Positions 37,990 through 46,612 of a stretch of 64,000 bases of DNA are shown here, one piece after another (within the stretch, counting starts at the first letter, position 1; every line of letters begins with the position of its first letter). The notes under the pieces are model-generated. The model saw only the letters and a program-made list of their open reading frames with translations, was not told the origin of the DNA and ran no database searches. This DNA comes from Croceicoccus naphthovorans. Lineage in GTDB: Bacteria > Pseudomonadota > Alphaproteobacteria > Sphingomonadales > Sphingomonadaceae. The stretch covers positions 3,413,501 to 3,477,500 of the forward strand of contig NZ_CP011770.1 of the NCBI RefSeq assembly GCF_001028705.1, written 5' to 3'. Position numbers and translations under genes: made by a program.

Positions 37990-38246
37990 TCGCGTTCCAC
38001 CAGCAACTGGCCGATCTTCGCATGCAGCTTGTCCACTTCGGCCTCGCTGGCCACCCTGGCCGCATCGCCAGCCCCGGAGAAGGTGCTCGCCATCCCGTCG
38101 ATGGCCTGCCGCTTCCACGATGCGATCATCGTGTGGTGAACACCATGCTTCGCCCCCAGCTCCGCCAGCGTCAGGTCGCCCCGGATCGCCTCCAGCGCAA
38201 CCCTCGCCTTGAACTCCGCGCTGTAGCGCTTCCTTGTCGTCTTCAT
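37962..38246 (-). CDS. IS3 transposase OrfA
   Basis: 94 residues: MKTTRKRYSAEFKARVALEA, HTH segment TLAELGAKHGVHHTMIASWKRQA, then a helix ending LHAKIGQLLVERDFLAKASGR. The T6A frameshift site lies in the last codons. This is the common OrfA of IS3-group elements, and it differs from OrfA of the first IS. Confidence 0.9.
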   Translation of the reverse strand: MKTTRKRYSAEFKARVALEAIRGDLTLAELGAKHGVHHTMIASWKRQAIDGMASTFSGAGDAARVASEAEVDKLHAKIGQLLVERDFLAKASGR

Positions 38247-38534
38247 TCCCGTACCATTCCTTCAGGTCGGGATTAGCTTAGCATCCTGTCCAGATTTCCG
38301 GCACCACCTCAAATTTCCTGGTCACTAACGCGCACTTGAGAATGGGCTTGACCCAGCACACCGTACGCAGCGGTAGCTGCATAGGATGGCAAAAAAGCGC
38401 GAAGTAACAGAAGCATCGCTAGTCCGAAGGGGCGAGCAATCAGGTGGTAGCCAAGGCGCAGGAGTATCCCGTCGCTGGACCTGCGCATCCCACCATTGTG
38501 GGCACCGGGATGGAAGGCTATCGCTTAACCTACT

Positions 38535-39443
38535 ATGCCAGCGCGTCTTTCCGCAATCTTTGTGATGCTTCTTTGGGCGTCCTGCTATCCGCTCATAACG
38601 GTCGGTCTCGATAGCGCGCCCCATCTCACCTTCGCCGTGCTGCGCGCGGTTCTTGCAGGCACCACGTTACTGGCGGTCGGTATCATTCTAAGAAAGCCCT
38701 TTCCGCGCGATGGAAGCATCTGGGGATGGATCATTCTTGCCGGTCTCGGCATGACGGGGCTGGGTTACTACGGGATGTTCCATGCTGCGGAGTTCGTTTC
38801 GCCCGGCCTTGCAACCGTCATCGCCAACAGCCAACCCCTCATCGCGGCAGGCCTTGCCTTTCTTTTTCTCCGTGAGCGCCTGTCTTCCAAGGGCTGGATC
38901 GGGTTATGGCTCGGCTTTGCGGGAATCCTCATCATTGCTGGCCCGCGAATTCTCCAAGGTCCGCTGGCGCTCTCAACCGGCTTTGCATATGTGCTGCTTG
39001 CGGCCTTCGGCGTTGCCGTGGGCAACATCGCCATCAAGAAGCTCTCGGGGCGCGCCGACGCAGCGATCGCCATGGGCCTTCAACTCCTCATCGGCGCTGT
39101 CCCGCTCGCGTTTCTGGCTTTGCTTACCGAAGATCAGGGCCAAATCGACTGGTCGCCGGTTTTCATCGCGAGCCTGCTTGGGTTGGCGATCCCAGGTACA
39201 GCCCTCGCATTCTGGCTGTGGCAATATACGCTCGGCAAAATCGAACTCTCGAAGGCTAATGTATTCAGCTTCCTGGTGCCCGTTTTCGGTTTAACGATCG
39301 GCGCTGCCTTCTTCGGTGAAAGGCTTACACCCCTGATCATCATGGGCACAGCAATTGCAACCGCGGGCGTATGGCTGACGACCATAAAGTCATCGAGTGA
39401 CGTTCAGCCGAAAGCGAAAGGAGCGAGGGACGGGCGCGCATAA
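38535..39443 (+). CDS. EamA/DMT-family transporter
   Basis: 302 residues with ten predicted membrane helices in two EamA repeats. RLSAIFVMLLWASCYPLITVGL opens it and GERLTPLIIMGTAIATAGVWLT closes the second repeat. It probably exports amino acids or metabolites; the substrate is unknown. The 220 bases before it, up to the IS end, hold no recognisable gene. Codon use is similar to the core, so it may be native flank of the insertion site. Confidence 0.85.
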   Translation: MPARLSAIFVMLLWASCYPLITVGLDSAPHLTFAVLRAVLAGTTLLAVGIILRKPFPRDGSIWGWIILAGLGMTGLGYYGMFHAAEFVSPGLATVIANSQPLIAAGLAFLFLRERLSSKGWIGLWLGFAGILIIAGPRILQGPLALSTGFAYVLLAAFGVAVGNIAIKKLSGRADAAIAMGLQLLIGAVPLAFLALLTEDQGQIDWSPVFIASLLGLAIPGTALAFWLWQYTLGKIELSKANVFSFLVPVFGLTIGAAFFGERLTPLIIMGTAIATAGVWLTTIKSSSDVQPKAKGARDGRA

Positions 39444-39523
39444 GGGATGCTCTTCGTGAAAAAATCAGGTGGCGATGGGCTGCAGCAAAGGGCGGGCGAT
39501 GACTTCGTTGGCGGATGCTAAAG

Positions 39524-40852
39524 CTAAAACTCCTCAAGCGCGCTCGAAAGCCTGGGCAAACGCGTCGCCAGGGCCGCAGCTATGCAGTCATGAACAGGTT
39601 CGGCGAAGTCCACCGGCATCGCTTCGCGCGCTACCGTCGGCGCATCACGTGCGCGGTCCATCAGTTCGTTGATGGCTGCACGCATGAGGCCTTTGCCAAG
39701 CCCCGCTGACTTGCCCGACTGGACAAAATGCCGACCGGTCACCTCGTTCAGCCGGTAGTGACGGTTGGTGCCTGCGGACATCGCGAGCCGGAACCTGTTC
39801 TGCGCAATCTGGTCGGAGTCGACGGCCGGTTGGGCCGAGAGCACATCGTAGAAGGGGGTCAGGCTGTAGCGTCCGCCGGGCTTCAGGAAGATACTGAAAT
39901 TCTTGGCGTGCCCGTCCGTTGCACCAATGAGCCAGAAGAGGATCTGGCTCTTGAAAAAGGCGGCTGCGTCGGCTTGCGGATCGTCAGCACCGCGCAACAG
40001 GCCGAAGATATCCTTCATGTTCGGGCCGCCATCGCTCTGATATTTGTGCGTGGGCGGATAGCCGAGTGCTTGGCAGCAGTCCTCTTGCGGCAGACGCAGG
40101 ATTTGCTTGGCGTTGCGCCAGTGCCTGTCGAACCGTTCGACGACGAGAACTCGGCGCTGGCCGACGGTCGCGATCTCTGTCGCTGCGACCGACAGGCCGA
40201 ACGCCTTCATCAGCGTCATGCAATAGTGCTCGTTGTCGACGCTGTTCGACATGTCGATCATCCCGTCGGCGATGGGTATCTGTCCAAGTTGCGGCTTCAG
40301 GATGTGAGTTGTCGGGGTCACACCGGCCGGTCGGTGCCATTTCCCATCGATTCGAAGCAGGGCCGTCTTCTCCTGCGCGCCGGCAACCGAGATCCTGAAT
40401 TCCTGTTTCCGATCGACGCCAAGTGGAGCCCGTGCGAGATCGGCGAGAAGGGCCTCGACTTCGGTGTCGCTGACCGGTTCGCTTTCGATGTCGGTACTCT
40501 GCGCCTGATCTGCGCCTTCGGGCAGGAACTGCATGGCACCGACGCAGTCGCGTCCGATGGCTTCGAGTAGGCTGTAGAAGTCGGTGCCCTGAGCGCCCAT
40601 GCGCTCGGCTACGCGGCGGCGTACTGCATCCCTGTCCGGGAGAAGATTGTCGAACACGGCGATGACCGGAGCGCCACGATAGGCCGCCGGGGTCAGAGGC
40701 AGCGAGAGCGACGCTGCGAAGCGGTGCTCCCAGGCCAGCCACTCTTCGGAATACCGGAAACTGATTGCACCGCTCGCCGCCTTTTCGAGGCGGCCGACCT
40801 GCCTGCCGTTGATAAGTACATCGAGGGGCGCATGGGTCTTTTTGCGCGCCAT
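39524..40852 (-). CDS. hipA: HipA-family serine/threonine kinase toxin
   Basis: 442 residues. The N-terminal HipA coupling domain (DVLINGRQVGRLEKAASGAISFRYSEEWL) is followed by the kinase: KPQLGQIPIADGMIDMSNSVDNEHYCMTLM, VLVVERFDRHW, the catalytic loop ATDGHAKNFSIFL, and the metal-binding segment TPFYDVLSA. Known HipA toxins phosphorylate aminoacyl-tRNA synthetases and stop growth. The start abuts the hipB stop with no gap, so the pair is co-translated. All kinase residues seem present. Confidence 0.92.
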   Translation of the reverse strand: MARKKTHAPLDVLINGRQVGRLEKAASGAISFRYSEEWLAWEHRFAASLSLPLTPAAYRGAPVIAVFDNLLPDRDAVRRRVAERMGAQGTDFYSLLEAIGRDCVGAMQFLPEGADQAQSTDIESEPVSDTEVEALLADLARAPLGVDRKQEFRISVAGAQEKTALLRIDGKWHRPAGVTPTTHILKPQLGQIPIADGMIDMSNSVDNEHYCMTLMKAFGLSVAATEIATVGQRRVLVVERFDRHWRNAKQILRLPQEDCCQALGYPPTHKYQSDGGPNMKDIFGLLRGADDPQADAAAFFKSQILFWLIGATDGHAKNFSIFLKPGGRYSLTPFYDVLSAQPAVDSDQIAQNRFRLAMSAGTNRHYRLNEVTGRHFVQSGKSAGLGKGLMRAAINELMDRARDAPTVAREAMPVDFAEPVHDCIAAALATRLPRLSSALEEF

Positions 40853-41101
40853 TTAGAAGACGTCCTCAATTGAGGCGCCGTCCTGCTGACGCGGCACGAT
40901 CTGAAGATCGAGGCCGAGGACTGCGATGACACTGATGAGCGTGTCGAGCTTTGTTCCTTCGCTTCCGTTCTCTATTGCCGAGATGGTTTTCTGCTGCGTC
41001 CCGGCGAGTCTGGCGAGCTCGGTTTGGGTCAGGCCCTTGCCGAGGCGATGGGTCTGGATCACGGCTCCGAGTTGACTGGGAAGCCTGACGATCTGGCGCA
41101 T
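40853..41101 (-). CDS. hipB: HipB-like antitoxin, HTH_3 repressor
   Basis: 82 residues from ATG 41101, preceded by GGAGG. The Cro/CI-type HTH is QTHRLGKGLTQTELARLAGTQQKTISAIENGSEGTKLDTLISVIAVLGLDLQIV, typical of HipB. It should neutralise HipA and repress the operon. Three palindromes just upstream are its likely operators. A longer in-frame start at 41224 would run through these operators and is rejected. Confidence 0.92.
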   Translation of the reverse strand: MRQIVRLPSQLGAVIQTHRLGKGLTQTELARLAGTQQKTISAIENGSEGTKLDTLISVIAVLGLDLQIVPRQQDGASIEDVF

Positions 41102-41121
41102 AGCATACCTCCACGCTCCAC

Positions 41122-41193
41122 TATACCGCCAAGGGTATAAAATGGCAATATACCTTTTGGGGAATAAATCGCCCTTATTCCCTGGGGGGTATG
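41122..41193 (-). promoter_or_regulatory. Triple palindromic operator of hipBA
   Basis: Three sites share the form TATWCC-N6-GGWATR: TATACC/GGTATA (41122-41139), TATACC/GGAATA (41149-41166) and TATTCC/GGTATG (41176-41193). Centres are exactly 27 bases apart. They resemble the TATCC-N8-GGATA operators of E. coli HipB. Binding by this HipB is inferred. Confidence 0.75.
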
Positions 41194-41296
41194 CTGCATC
41201 CGATCGCCACGAGAGATCCATCAATGGTGCCGGCCAGGCGAACCTCGCGTAGGAGAGAGGCGTCTTGAACAGGATGATCCGACCCGTGTCGGCGAG

Positions 41297-42031
41297 TCAG
41301 GAACCGGACTTTCGTTTCCCCCTAAGCCATCCGATCCTTGGTAGCCTGTTGGCCAGCAGAACAAATCCCGAAAGGGCAATGAACGTACCTGCGATACCAA
41401 ACAGGAGAAGCCACCAGCTGTTGATGCGGTCGCGCTGTGTCCAGTCCATGATGTGAAGGCCCCAGATGAAATCGAAGAGCCGCCAGGTATCGCTTCGCGC
41501 TGACAGGACCGTTCCGCTCGAGGCGTCGATATAGACGCGCGTCGCGTCGCGATCGTCATAGGTGATCTGCCAGGCCGGGAAGGGGCCCCTGAATTCGGTC
41601 CCGACGTCGCGACCGACAAGCCGCGCGCCGGCGACCGAAGTCTCCGGGCCTATCCAGGCGCGGCGAGCGATCGCGCGCGCTGTCGCGGCCGAAATGGGGG
41701 ACAACAAGCGTCCGCTATGCGGATCATGCAGCGTGACGCCGCCATCCGCTCGCCGCACTTCGGTCACCACCTTGCCGTCGAGAGCACGTGTGGCAACCGA
41801 AACCACATCATCTTGCCTTTCCAGCCATTCGGGTAACTCGGCCCCGGCAGGCAATATTTGCGCAGCGCGGGACACGATATGCTCCGAGCGTACCTCCTCC
41901 AGATCGAGAAAGGACATCAAGGCACCGGTGCCCATCCACAGCAGAACTTGCGCCCCGATCAGGAGCGCCAACCACTTGTGGAGCTTGCTGCTAAAGACAT
42001 GCAAGCGCAGTTTGAGGGACCGCGAGGCCAA
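41297..42031 (-). CDS. PepSY-domain membrane protein
   Basis: 244 residues. An N-terminal helix (KWLALLIGAQVLLWMGTGALMSF) and a C-terminal helix (WWLLLFGIAGTFIALSGFVLLANRL) flank a periplasmic part with PepSY-like stretches (AWQITYDDRDATRVYIDASSGTVLSAR). LHIMDWTQRD precedes the last helix, as in PepSY-associated membrane proteins of iron/copper reduction systems. It is last in the copA-copB-NTF2-PepSY run (23 bases after the NTF2-like gene), which suggests an envelope metal redox role. Confidence 0.82.
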   Translation of the reverse strand: MASRSLKLRLHVFSSKLHKWLALLIGAQVLLWMGTGALMSFLDLEEVRSEHIVSRAAQILPAGAELPEWLERQDDVVSVATRALDGKVVTEVRRADGGVTLHDPHSGRLLSPISAATARAIARRAWIGPETSVAGARLVGRDVGTEFRGPFPAWQITYDDRDATRVYIDASSGTVLSARSDTWRLFDFIWGLHIMDWTQRDRINSWWLLLFGIAGTFIALSGFVLLANRLPRIGWLRGKRKSGS

Positions 42032-42054
42032 CTGTCTCGCCGCTCCGTAGCGGG

Positions 42055-42576
42055 TCAGGGCCGCCGCGGCGCGCGCGAGGAGGAGTGGTACTGCACGATC
42101 TTCCAGCCCGATTCATCGTGCGAAAGGACCGAGGTCGCGACCCCGTCACGCTCGATCACGCGCCCGTCCTCGAGCTCGATCCGGTAGCCGTAGGTTTCGT
42201 AGCCATAGGCCATATGGCCCTTACGGGTCATCGTCAGCGTCGGGTCGGTGAAAGTAAAGCTCGTGATCGCATCGAGCTCGGGTCCGAGATGGTGCTCCAT
42301 GTAATTGGCGAAACTCCCCTCGGACTTGCCGTTCTCGAAGATCGCGGAGGCTTCCGCGAACAGGGCCGACATGCCTTCGGCATCGCGCGACACCAATGCG
42401 GCGCGATAAGCCTCGAGAATATCTTCAGCGCCCGACACATCTTCGCTGGCCGAACCTGTCTTGTCGGAATGATGTGTCCCATGTCCGGAATGGTCCATGT
42501 CCTGCGCCGCAGCCGGCACTGGCGCCGCAGCAATAGCTAGCGCAACTACCGGCACTCGCAATAAAGTGTTCATCAT
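42055..42576 (-). CDS. Periplasmic NTF2-like (SnoaL/DUF4440-type) protein
   Basis: 173 residues: a signal peptide (cleavage near PAAAQ), a His/Met-rich linker (DMDHSGHGTHHSD), then an NTF2-like fold (ILEAYRAALVSRDAEGMSALFAEASAIFENG, ending SGWKIVQYHSSSRAPRR). Such domains occur beside copper genes in sphingomonads; the ligand is unknown. The MDHS linker is shared with CopB, the Cu-ATPase and the small Met/His-rich protein of this island. It follows copB by 21 bases. Confidence 0.78.
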   Translation of the reverse strand: MMNTLLRVPVVALAIAAAPVPAAAQDMDHSGHGTHHSDKTGSASEDVSGAEDILEAYRAALVSRDAEGMSALFAEASAIFENGKSEGSFANYMEHHLGPELDAITSFTFTDPTLTMTRKGHMAYGYETYGYRIELEDGRVIERDGVATSVLSHDESGWKIVQYHSSSRAPRRP

Positions 42577-42597
42577 GTCAGTTTCTTCTCCCTTGAC

Positions 42598-43713
42598 CTA
42601 AAACCAGAACCTCACGCCGACGACGTAGTTCGTTACGCTGGGGTCCTCGCCGTCGGCCCTTGCGAAATCGCGGCTGTTGCCGATCTTCCATTCCTGGTCG
42701 ATGCCGATATAGGGCGCGAATTCGCGCGCGAATTCGTAGCGCAGGCGAATGCCGACCTCGATCGTATCGATCCCCGAGCCGATCCCGAGTTCGGGAATGT
42801 CCTGTGCTGACAGCGCGATTTCGGCGCGCGGCTGCACGATCAGACGCTGTGTGATGAACTGATCGATTTCACCTTCAATTCGTGCGGTAAGATCGCCCTT
42901 GTTCGACAGAAATGCTGCTGCATCGACCTCGAACTCATAGGGAACGAGCCCTTGGATGCCCACAACCGCATGGGTGCGTTCAGGCCCAGTAAAATCCTGC
43001 CGCACGCCCGCCTGAAAATCGAAGAAAGGCGCAATGGCACGGCTCCAAAGCGCCTGCACTTCGGCGCTTTCAATGGTCTCGCCGAAGCTGCCTTCGCCTT
43101 CGGATTTGAACCAGAACTTGTTGTAGTCACCGCCATAATAACCCTGGACGTCCCACAAATAGCCGTCGTCGCCCTCGCGCAGGCGGTATTCGAGCCGGTC
43201 ACCCTGAAACCAGAATACCGGCGTTCCGCTCACTTCCTTGGTGACGGCCGCCCGAGACGCAGCCATTTCCTCTGCGCCGACAAAGGCATCGGCGGCAAAG
43301 GCGGGGCCCTGTAGCGCTTCAGGCGGGGGAGGGCCTTCCGGGATCGCCATATGGTCGGCGGATGCTCCATGGCCCATCGCGGAATGATCCATTTGCGACA
43401 TGCCGCCCTCATCCTCCTTGCCGGTCATGGGCATCGCGCCATGCTGGGCTGCCCCATGATCCATGTTCGAATGATCCATAACCTCCGGGTTCTCAACCTC
43501 CTCCTGAGGATGCTGCGTCCGGGAGTGATCCATCTGAGGTTGATCCGGCGCATGGTGATCGTGCGCCTCGCTCGCAGCCTCGTCGTCTTGAGCAGCTTGC
43601 CCGGCCTGGCTCTGCGGTTCGGCAGCCTGCGTGCCGTGATCATGCTGCTGTGCCCAGACTGCGCTCGGAAGTGCCAGCAGGGGGAGGGCGATCATCATGG
43701 TCGCGCGCTTCAT
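42598..43713 (-). CDS. copB: Copper resistance outer-membrane protein CopB
   Basis: 371 residues. A signal peptide (cleavage near AVWAQ) is followed by a 100-residue His/Met/Asp-rich region with MDHSRTQH, MDHSNMDHG and MDHSAMGHG repeats. The CopB barrel domain (WFQGDRLEYRLREGDDGYLWDVQGYYGGDYNKFWFKSEGEG) ends in VGVRFWF, the Phe typical of outer-membrane barrels. CopB binds copper in the outer membrane. Its start overlaps the copA stop (TAATG), so the two are coupled. Confidence 0.93.
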   Translation of the reverse strand: MKRATMMIALPLLALPSAVWAQQHDHGTQAAEPQSQAGQAAQDDEAASEAHDHHAPDQPQMDHSRTQHPQEEVENPEVMDHSNMDHGAAQHGAMPMTGKEDEGGMSQMDHSAMGHGASADHMAIPEGPPPPEALQGPAFAADAFVGAEEMAASRAAVTKEVSGTPVFWFQGDRLEYRLREGDDGYLWDVQGYYGGDYNKFWFKSEGEGSFGETIESAEVQALWSRAIAPFFDFQAGVRQDFTGPERTHAVVGIQGLVPYEFEVDAAAFLSNKGDLTARIEGEIDQFITQRLIVQPRAEIALSAQDIPELGIGSGIDTIEVGIRLRYEFAREFAPYIGIDQEWKIGNSRDFARADGEDPSVTNYVVGVRFWF

Positions 43714-45551
43714 TAGCCTTCTCCTCCCTCGAGCGGTCGGACAGTCACCACCTGAAACATTCCGTTATGCATGTGGTAAAAGAGGTGACAGTGAAAGGCC
43801 CAGTCGCCCCGTTCATTGGCGGTGAGGTCAAATTGCGCGCTGCCGCCTGGCTGGACCGTCAGCGTATGTTTGAGCGGCTGACGGTCGGCCGGAGCCCCGT
43901 TCACGAGTTCGAAGAAGTGTCCGTGCAAATGGATCGGATGCGCCATCATGGTGTTGTTGATCAGCTTGACGCGCACGCGCTCGTTATAAGCAAATTGAAT
44001 CGGCTCGGTGATCTCGTCGAACTTCTTCCCATCGAACGACCACATATACCGCTCCATGTTGCCGGTAAGATGGATCGTCTTGAGCCGGCTCGGACGCCGG
44101 TTGTCGGTATTGGGCTTTGCGGCGACGAGCTGGTTGTAGTTGAGCACGCGGTGGCTCACATCGTCGAGCCCGAGGCCAGGAAAATCCATCCGGTCGATAG
44201 GGTTCATGGCAACCGAGTCGATCCCTGGACCAACTTTCACATTGGGTGGAAGCAGTGATGTGTCGCGCATGTTCATGCCCGACATTCCGGCCATCCCCGC
44301 CATGCCAGCCATTTCTGCGTCGCCGCTGGAACCATGATCCATTCCGGTCATGCTGCCCGCGCCTTGATCCATGCCCGCCGCGGCACCGGCCGAAGCTGCA
44401 CCGTGCCCCGCATGCCCCTCTCCAGCAGCGCCTGCGCTATCGCCGTGCCCGGCCATGCCCATATCGGTCATGGTGAGAAGCGGCGGTTTGCGCAGAGGCG
44501 GGACGCTGGTCCGGGCGCCGGGGCGACTGGCAAGTGTCGCCACGCCCATGCCCGAGCGATCAATCGCCTCGGCGACGAGCGAATAGGCCTCGCCGCGCGG
44601 CTCGACGATCACGTCGTAGGTTTCAGCAACACCGATCTGGAACTCGTCGGTCTCGACCGGCTGTACGTTTTGGCCATCGGCCTGAACCACGGTCATCGGC
44701 AGGCCAGGGATGCGGATATTGAAATAGGTCATCGCGGCGCCGTTGATAAAGCGCAGGCGGACCCTCTCTCCCGGCTGGAAAAGGTATTCGAGATCGTCTT
44801 CCGGCCCGTGACCATTGATGAGGAAGGTGTAGGTCGCGCCGCTCACGTCGGAGATGTCGGTCGGCATCATCCGCATGCGCGCCCACATTCGGCGCTCTTC
44901 GCCGCTCATGTCGTAGTCGTCGGTCCAGGTGGTTTTGCCATAGTTGAAGTAGCCCTCGGCGACCTTGAGTTTCTTCATGATCGAATAGGGACTCATGGTC
45001 GACCAGTCGGACAGCATGACAACATAGTCGCGGTCGTATTCATATGGTTCGGGCTCGATCGGGTCGACGATCAGGGGGCCGTAATGGCCAAGCGGCTCCT
45101 GCAGCGTATGCGCGTGCCACCAATAGGTGCCCGACTGGCGGATGGGAAACTGGTAACGATAGGTATCGCCCGGCTCAACAGCCGCCATGCTCACCCCGGG
45201 TACACCGTCCATAAGGAAGGGTACGAGCAATCCGTGCCAGTGAATGGAAGTGCCATGCGAACTCCGATTGAGGAGGTCGACCGTCAGGTTCTGGCCTTCC
45301 TTGAGGCGCACCAAGGGACCTGGGATCGTGCCATTCACGGCAACACCCGGCCCGCGGCGCGAGCCAGTGGTGAAGGTCGTGTCGGCGACGCTCATTGTAA
45401 GATGTTCGCCGGACAGAACGTCGCTCCCGCGGCGCGCGATCGTGCCATCGAGACCTCCGCGTGCCCACGCGGGCATTGCACCGGCAAGGCCAAGCATTCC
45501 GACCCCGCTTGCGCTAGACCCCAGAAATTTACGGCGATTGATCGCGACCAT
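43713..45551 (-). CDS. copA: Periplasmic multicopper oxidase CopA
   Basis: 612 residues from ATG 45551 (AGGAG upstream). The Tat signal is NRRKFLGSSASG. Copper ligands lie in HWHGLLVPF, WWHAHTLQEPLGHYGPLIV, HPIHLHGHFFEL and HCHLFYHMHNGMFQVV, so the T1 and T2/T3 sites are intact. A Met/Gly-rich insert (about residues 400-440) is typical of PcoA/CopA. It oxidises Cu(I) in the periplasm. A longer start at 45611 would disrupt the Tat signal position and cross the promoter. Confidence 0.94.
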   Translation of the reverse strand: MVAINRRKFLGSSASGVGMLGLAGAMPAWARGGLDGTIARRGSDVLSGEHLTMSVADTTFTTGSRRGPGVAVNGTIPGPLVRLKEGQNLTVDLLNRSSHGTSIHWHGLLVPFLMDGVPGVSMAAVEPGDTYRYQFPIRQSGTYWWHAHTLQEPLGHYGPLIVDPIEPEPYEYDRDYVVMLSDWSTMSPYSIMKKLKVAEGYFNYGKTTWTDDYDMSGEERRMWARMRMMPTDISDVSGATYTFLINGHGPEDDLEYLFQPGERVRLRFINGAAMTYFNIRIPGLPMTVVQADGQNVQPVETDEFQIGVAETYDVIVEPRGEAYSLVAEAIDRSGMGVATLASRPGARTSVPPLRKPPLLTMTDMGMAGHGDSAGAAGEGHAGHGAASAGAAAGMDQGAGSMTGMDHGSSGDAEMAGMAGMAGMSGMNMRDTSLLPPNVKVGPGIDSVAMNPIDRMDFPGLGLDDVSHRVLNYNQLVAAKPNTDNRRPSRLKTIHLTGNMERYMWSFDGKKFDEITEPIQFAYNERVRVKLINNTMMAHPIHLHGHFFELVNGAPADRQPLKHTLTVQPGGSAQFDLTANERGDWAFHCHLFYHMHNGMFQVVTVRPLEGGEG

Positions 45552-45584
45552 CGAAAGCTCCTGTATGAACGATACACCCTCAAC

Positions 45585-45611
45585 TACGAAGGGCCCGGTT
45601 CTACCCCTCAA
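45585..45611 (-). promoter_or_regulatory. Candidate ECF promoter of the copA operon
   Basis: On the minus strand: TTGAGG (45611-45606), 17 bases, CGTA (45588-45585). This spacing and both boxes are identical in two further promoters at 46938-46964 and 46973-46999. The -35 box overlaps the stop codon of the sigma-factor gene. Start of transcription would be about 25 bases before copA. Confidence 0.7.
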
Positions 45612-46168
45612 AAATTTTCCAGGCGGTCGCGCAATTTTTGCCGGGCACGATAGATGCGGGTCTCGATTGCCTTTTCCGACACGCCGAGAAGTTCGGCGGC
45701 TTCCGCCTGGCTGCGTCCGTCGATACTGACCAATATGAGCGCTTCGCGAAGACGGATCGGAAGACGCTCGATTTGCTCCAGGAGCATTCGCAATTCCTGG
45801 CGCTGCATCGCGATCTCTTGCGGATCGGGGCTGTCGTCAACAATCGCCAGTGTTTCAGATTCCGCGCCCAATCCGAAAAAGCGCGCCGTTTTGCGTTTGC
45901 GCAGCCTGTCGCGGCATTTGTTGAGCACGACTGTTGTCAAAAAAGGGCCAACAGGACGGTCCGGGTCGAGGCGGTGCCGGGCGACCCAGACCGAAGCAAG
46001 CCCGTCCTGAACAGCGTCTTCGGCCTGATGCGGAGACGCAAGCATGCGTGTCGCCAAAGCAATAAGCCGCGCTATATGGGGTTCGACCAGCGTCCCATAT
46101 GCTGCCTTGCTGCCCCTGCGGGCATCTTCGACCAGGGCGGTCTCGGACCGGCTTTGCGCCTGCGTCAC
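45608..46168 (-). CDS. ECF sigma factor (CnrH-like)
   Basis: 186 residues with region 2 (PHIARLIALATRMLASPHQAEDAVQDGLASVWVARH, then GPFLTTVVLNKCRDRLRKRK) and region 4 (IERLPIRLREALILVSIDGRSQAEAAELLGVSEKAIETRIYRARQKLRDRL). It lies last in a three-gene run with a CnrX-like sensor and a short single-helix protein, the gene order of cnrYXH in Cupriavidus. It should drive the local metal genes when released. The gap to the sensor gene is six bases. Confidence 0.92.
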   Translation of the reverse strand: MTQAQSRSETALVEDARRGSKAAYGTLVEPHIARLIALATRMLASPHQAEDAVQDGLASVWVARHRLDPDRPVGPFLTTVVLNKCRDRLRKRKTARFFGLGAESETLAIVDDSPDPQEIAMQRQELRMLLEQIERLPIRLREALILVSIDGRSQAEAAELLGVSEKAIETRIYRARQKLRDRLENF

Positions 46169-46174
46169 GGAAGC

Positions 46175-46609
46175 CTAATTACGCGAATTGCTGGTGAGCG
46201 CCTCGGAGACCTTCCGATCGAACAGGCGCTGCTGCTCGGGCTCGAGTGTCTCGCGCATGTCGAAGACGTGTTGGACCGTGGCTTTCTGCAATTCGCCCAT
46301 CCGTCCATGCACATCGTCAATCGCCGCGCTCACTTCGGGGCCATATTCGTGCTCGTCGGCCATCGCCCGAGCGAGCCTCGCATTTGCCGCGCGCAGCGAT
46401 GACTCAAGTTCAGCACGCTCGACGGCGAAGCGGGCTTCCAGGGTCTCGAGGCGCGCGTTCTGGTCTTCGGTCAAAACCAGTTCCTCGTGCACGAACTGGT
46501 GCAGGCTGCCATTGTCTTCGTGGCTGAGCCAGCGATCAGCCGCGATCGCCCCCAAACATCCCGCGAGCCCGGCAAGAAGAACGGCAAGCAGGAGGCGTCC
46601 GTTCGTCAA
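46175..46609 (-). CDS. CnrX-like periplasmic metal sensor
   Basis: 144 residues: an N-terminal helix anchor (LLLAVLLAGLAGCLGAIA) and a helical hairpin of the Metal_resist/CzcE-Spy type. CnrX of Cupriavidus binds Ni/Co through H42, H46, E63, H119 and M123. Here H37, H41, E58, H114 and M118 occur at the same spacings (in HQFVH, TLEAR and HVFDM). It should control the anti-sigma protein encoded just upstream. Three bases separate it from that gene. Confidence 0.88.
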   Translation of the reverse strand: MTNGRLLLAVLLAGLAGCLGAIAADRWLSHEDNGSLHQFVHEELVLTEDQNARLETLEARFAVERAELESSLRAANARLARAMADEHEYGPEVSAAIDDVHGRMGELQKATVQHVFDMRETLEPEQQRLFDRKVSEALTSNSRN

Positions 46610-46612
46610 AGT

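Larger units (their letters stand above)
37015..38311 (-). mobile_element. IS3-family insertion sequence with AAT target duplication
   Basis: 1297 bases. Ends read TGAGGTGGTCCCG on the left and TGAGGTGGTGCCG (reverse complement) on the right, with an inner shared CTGGACAG and TAAGCTAATCCCG. AAT flanks both sides (37012-37014, 38312-38314), a 3-base target duplication typical of IS3. Both transposase frames look intact, so this is a simple, fairly recent insertion. Confidence 0.93.
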
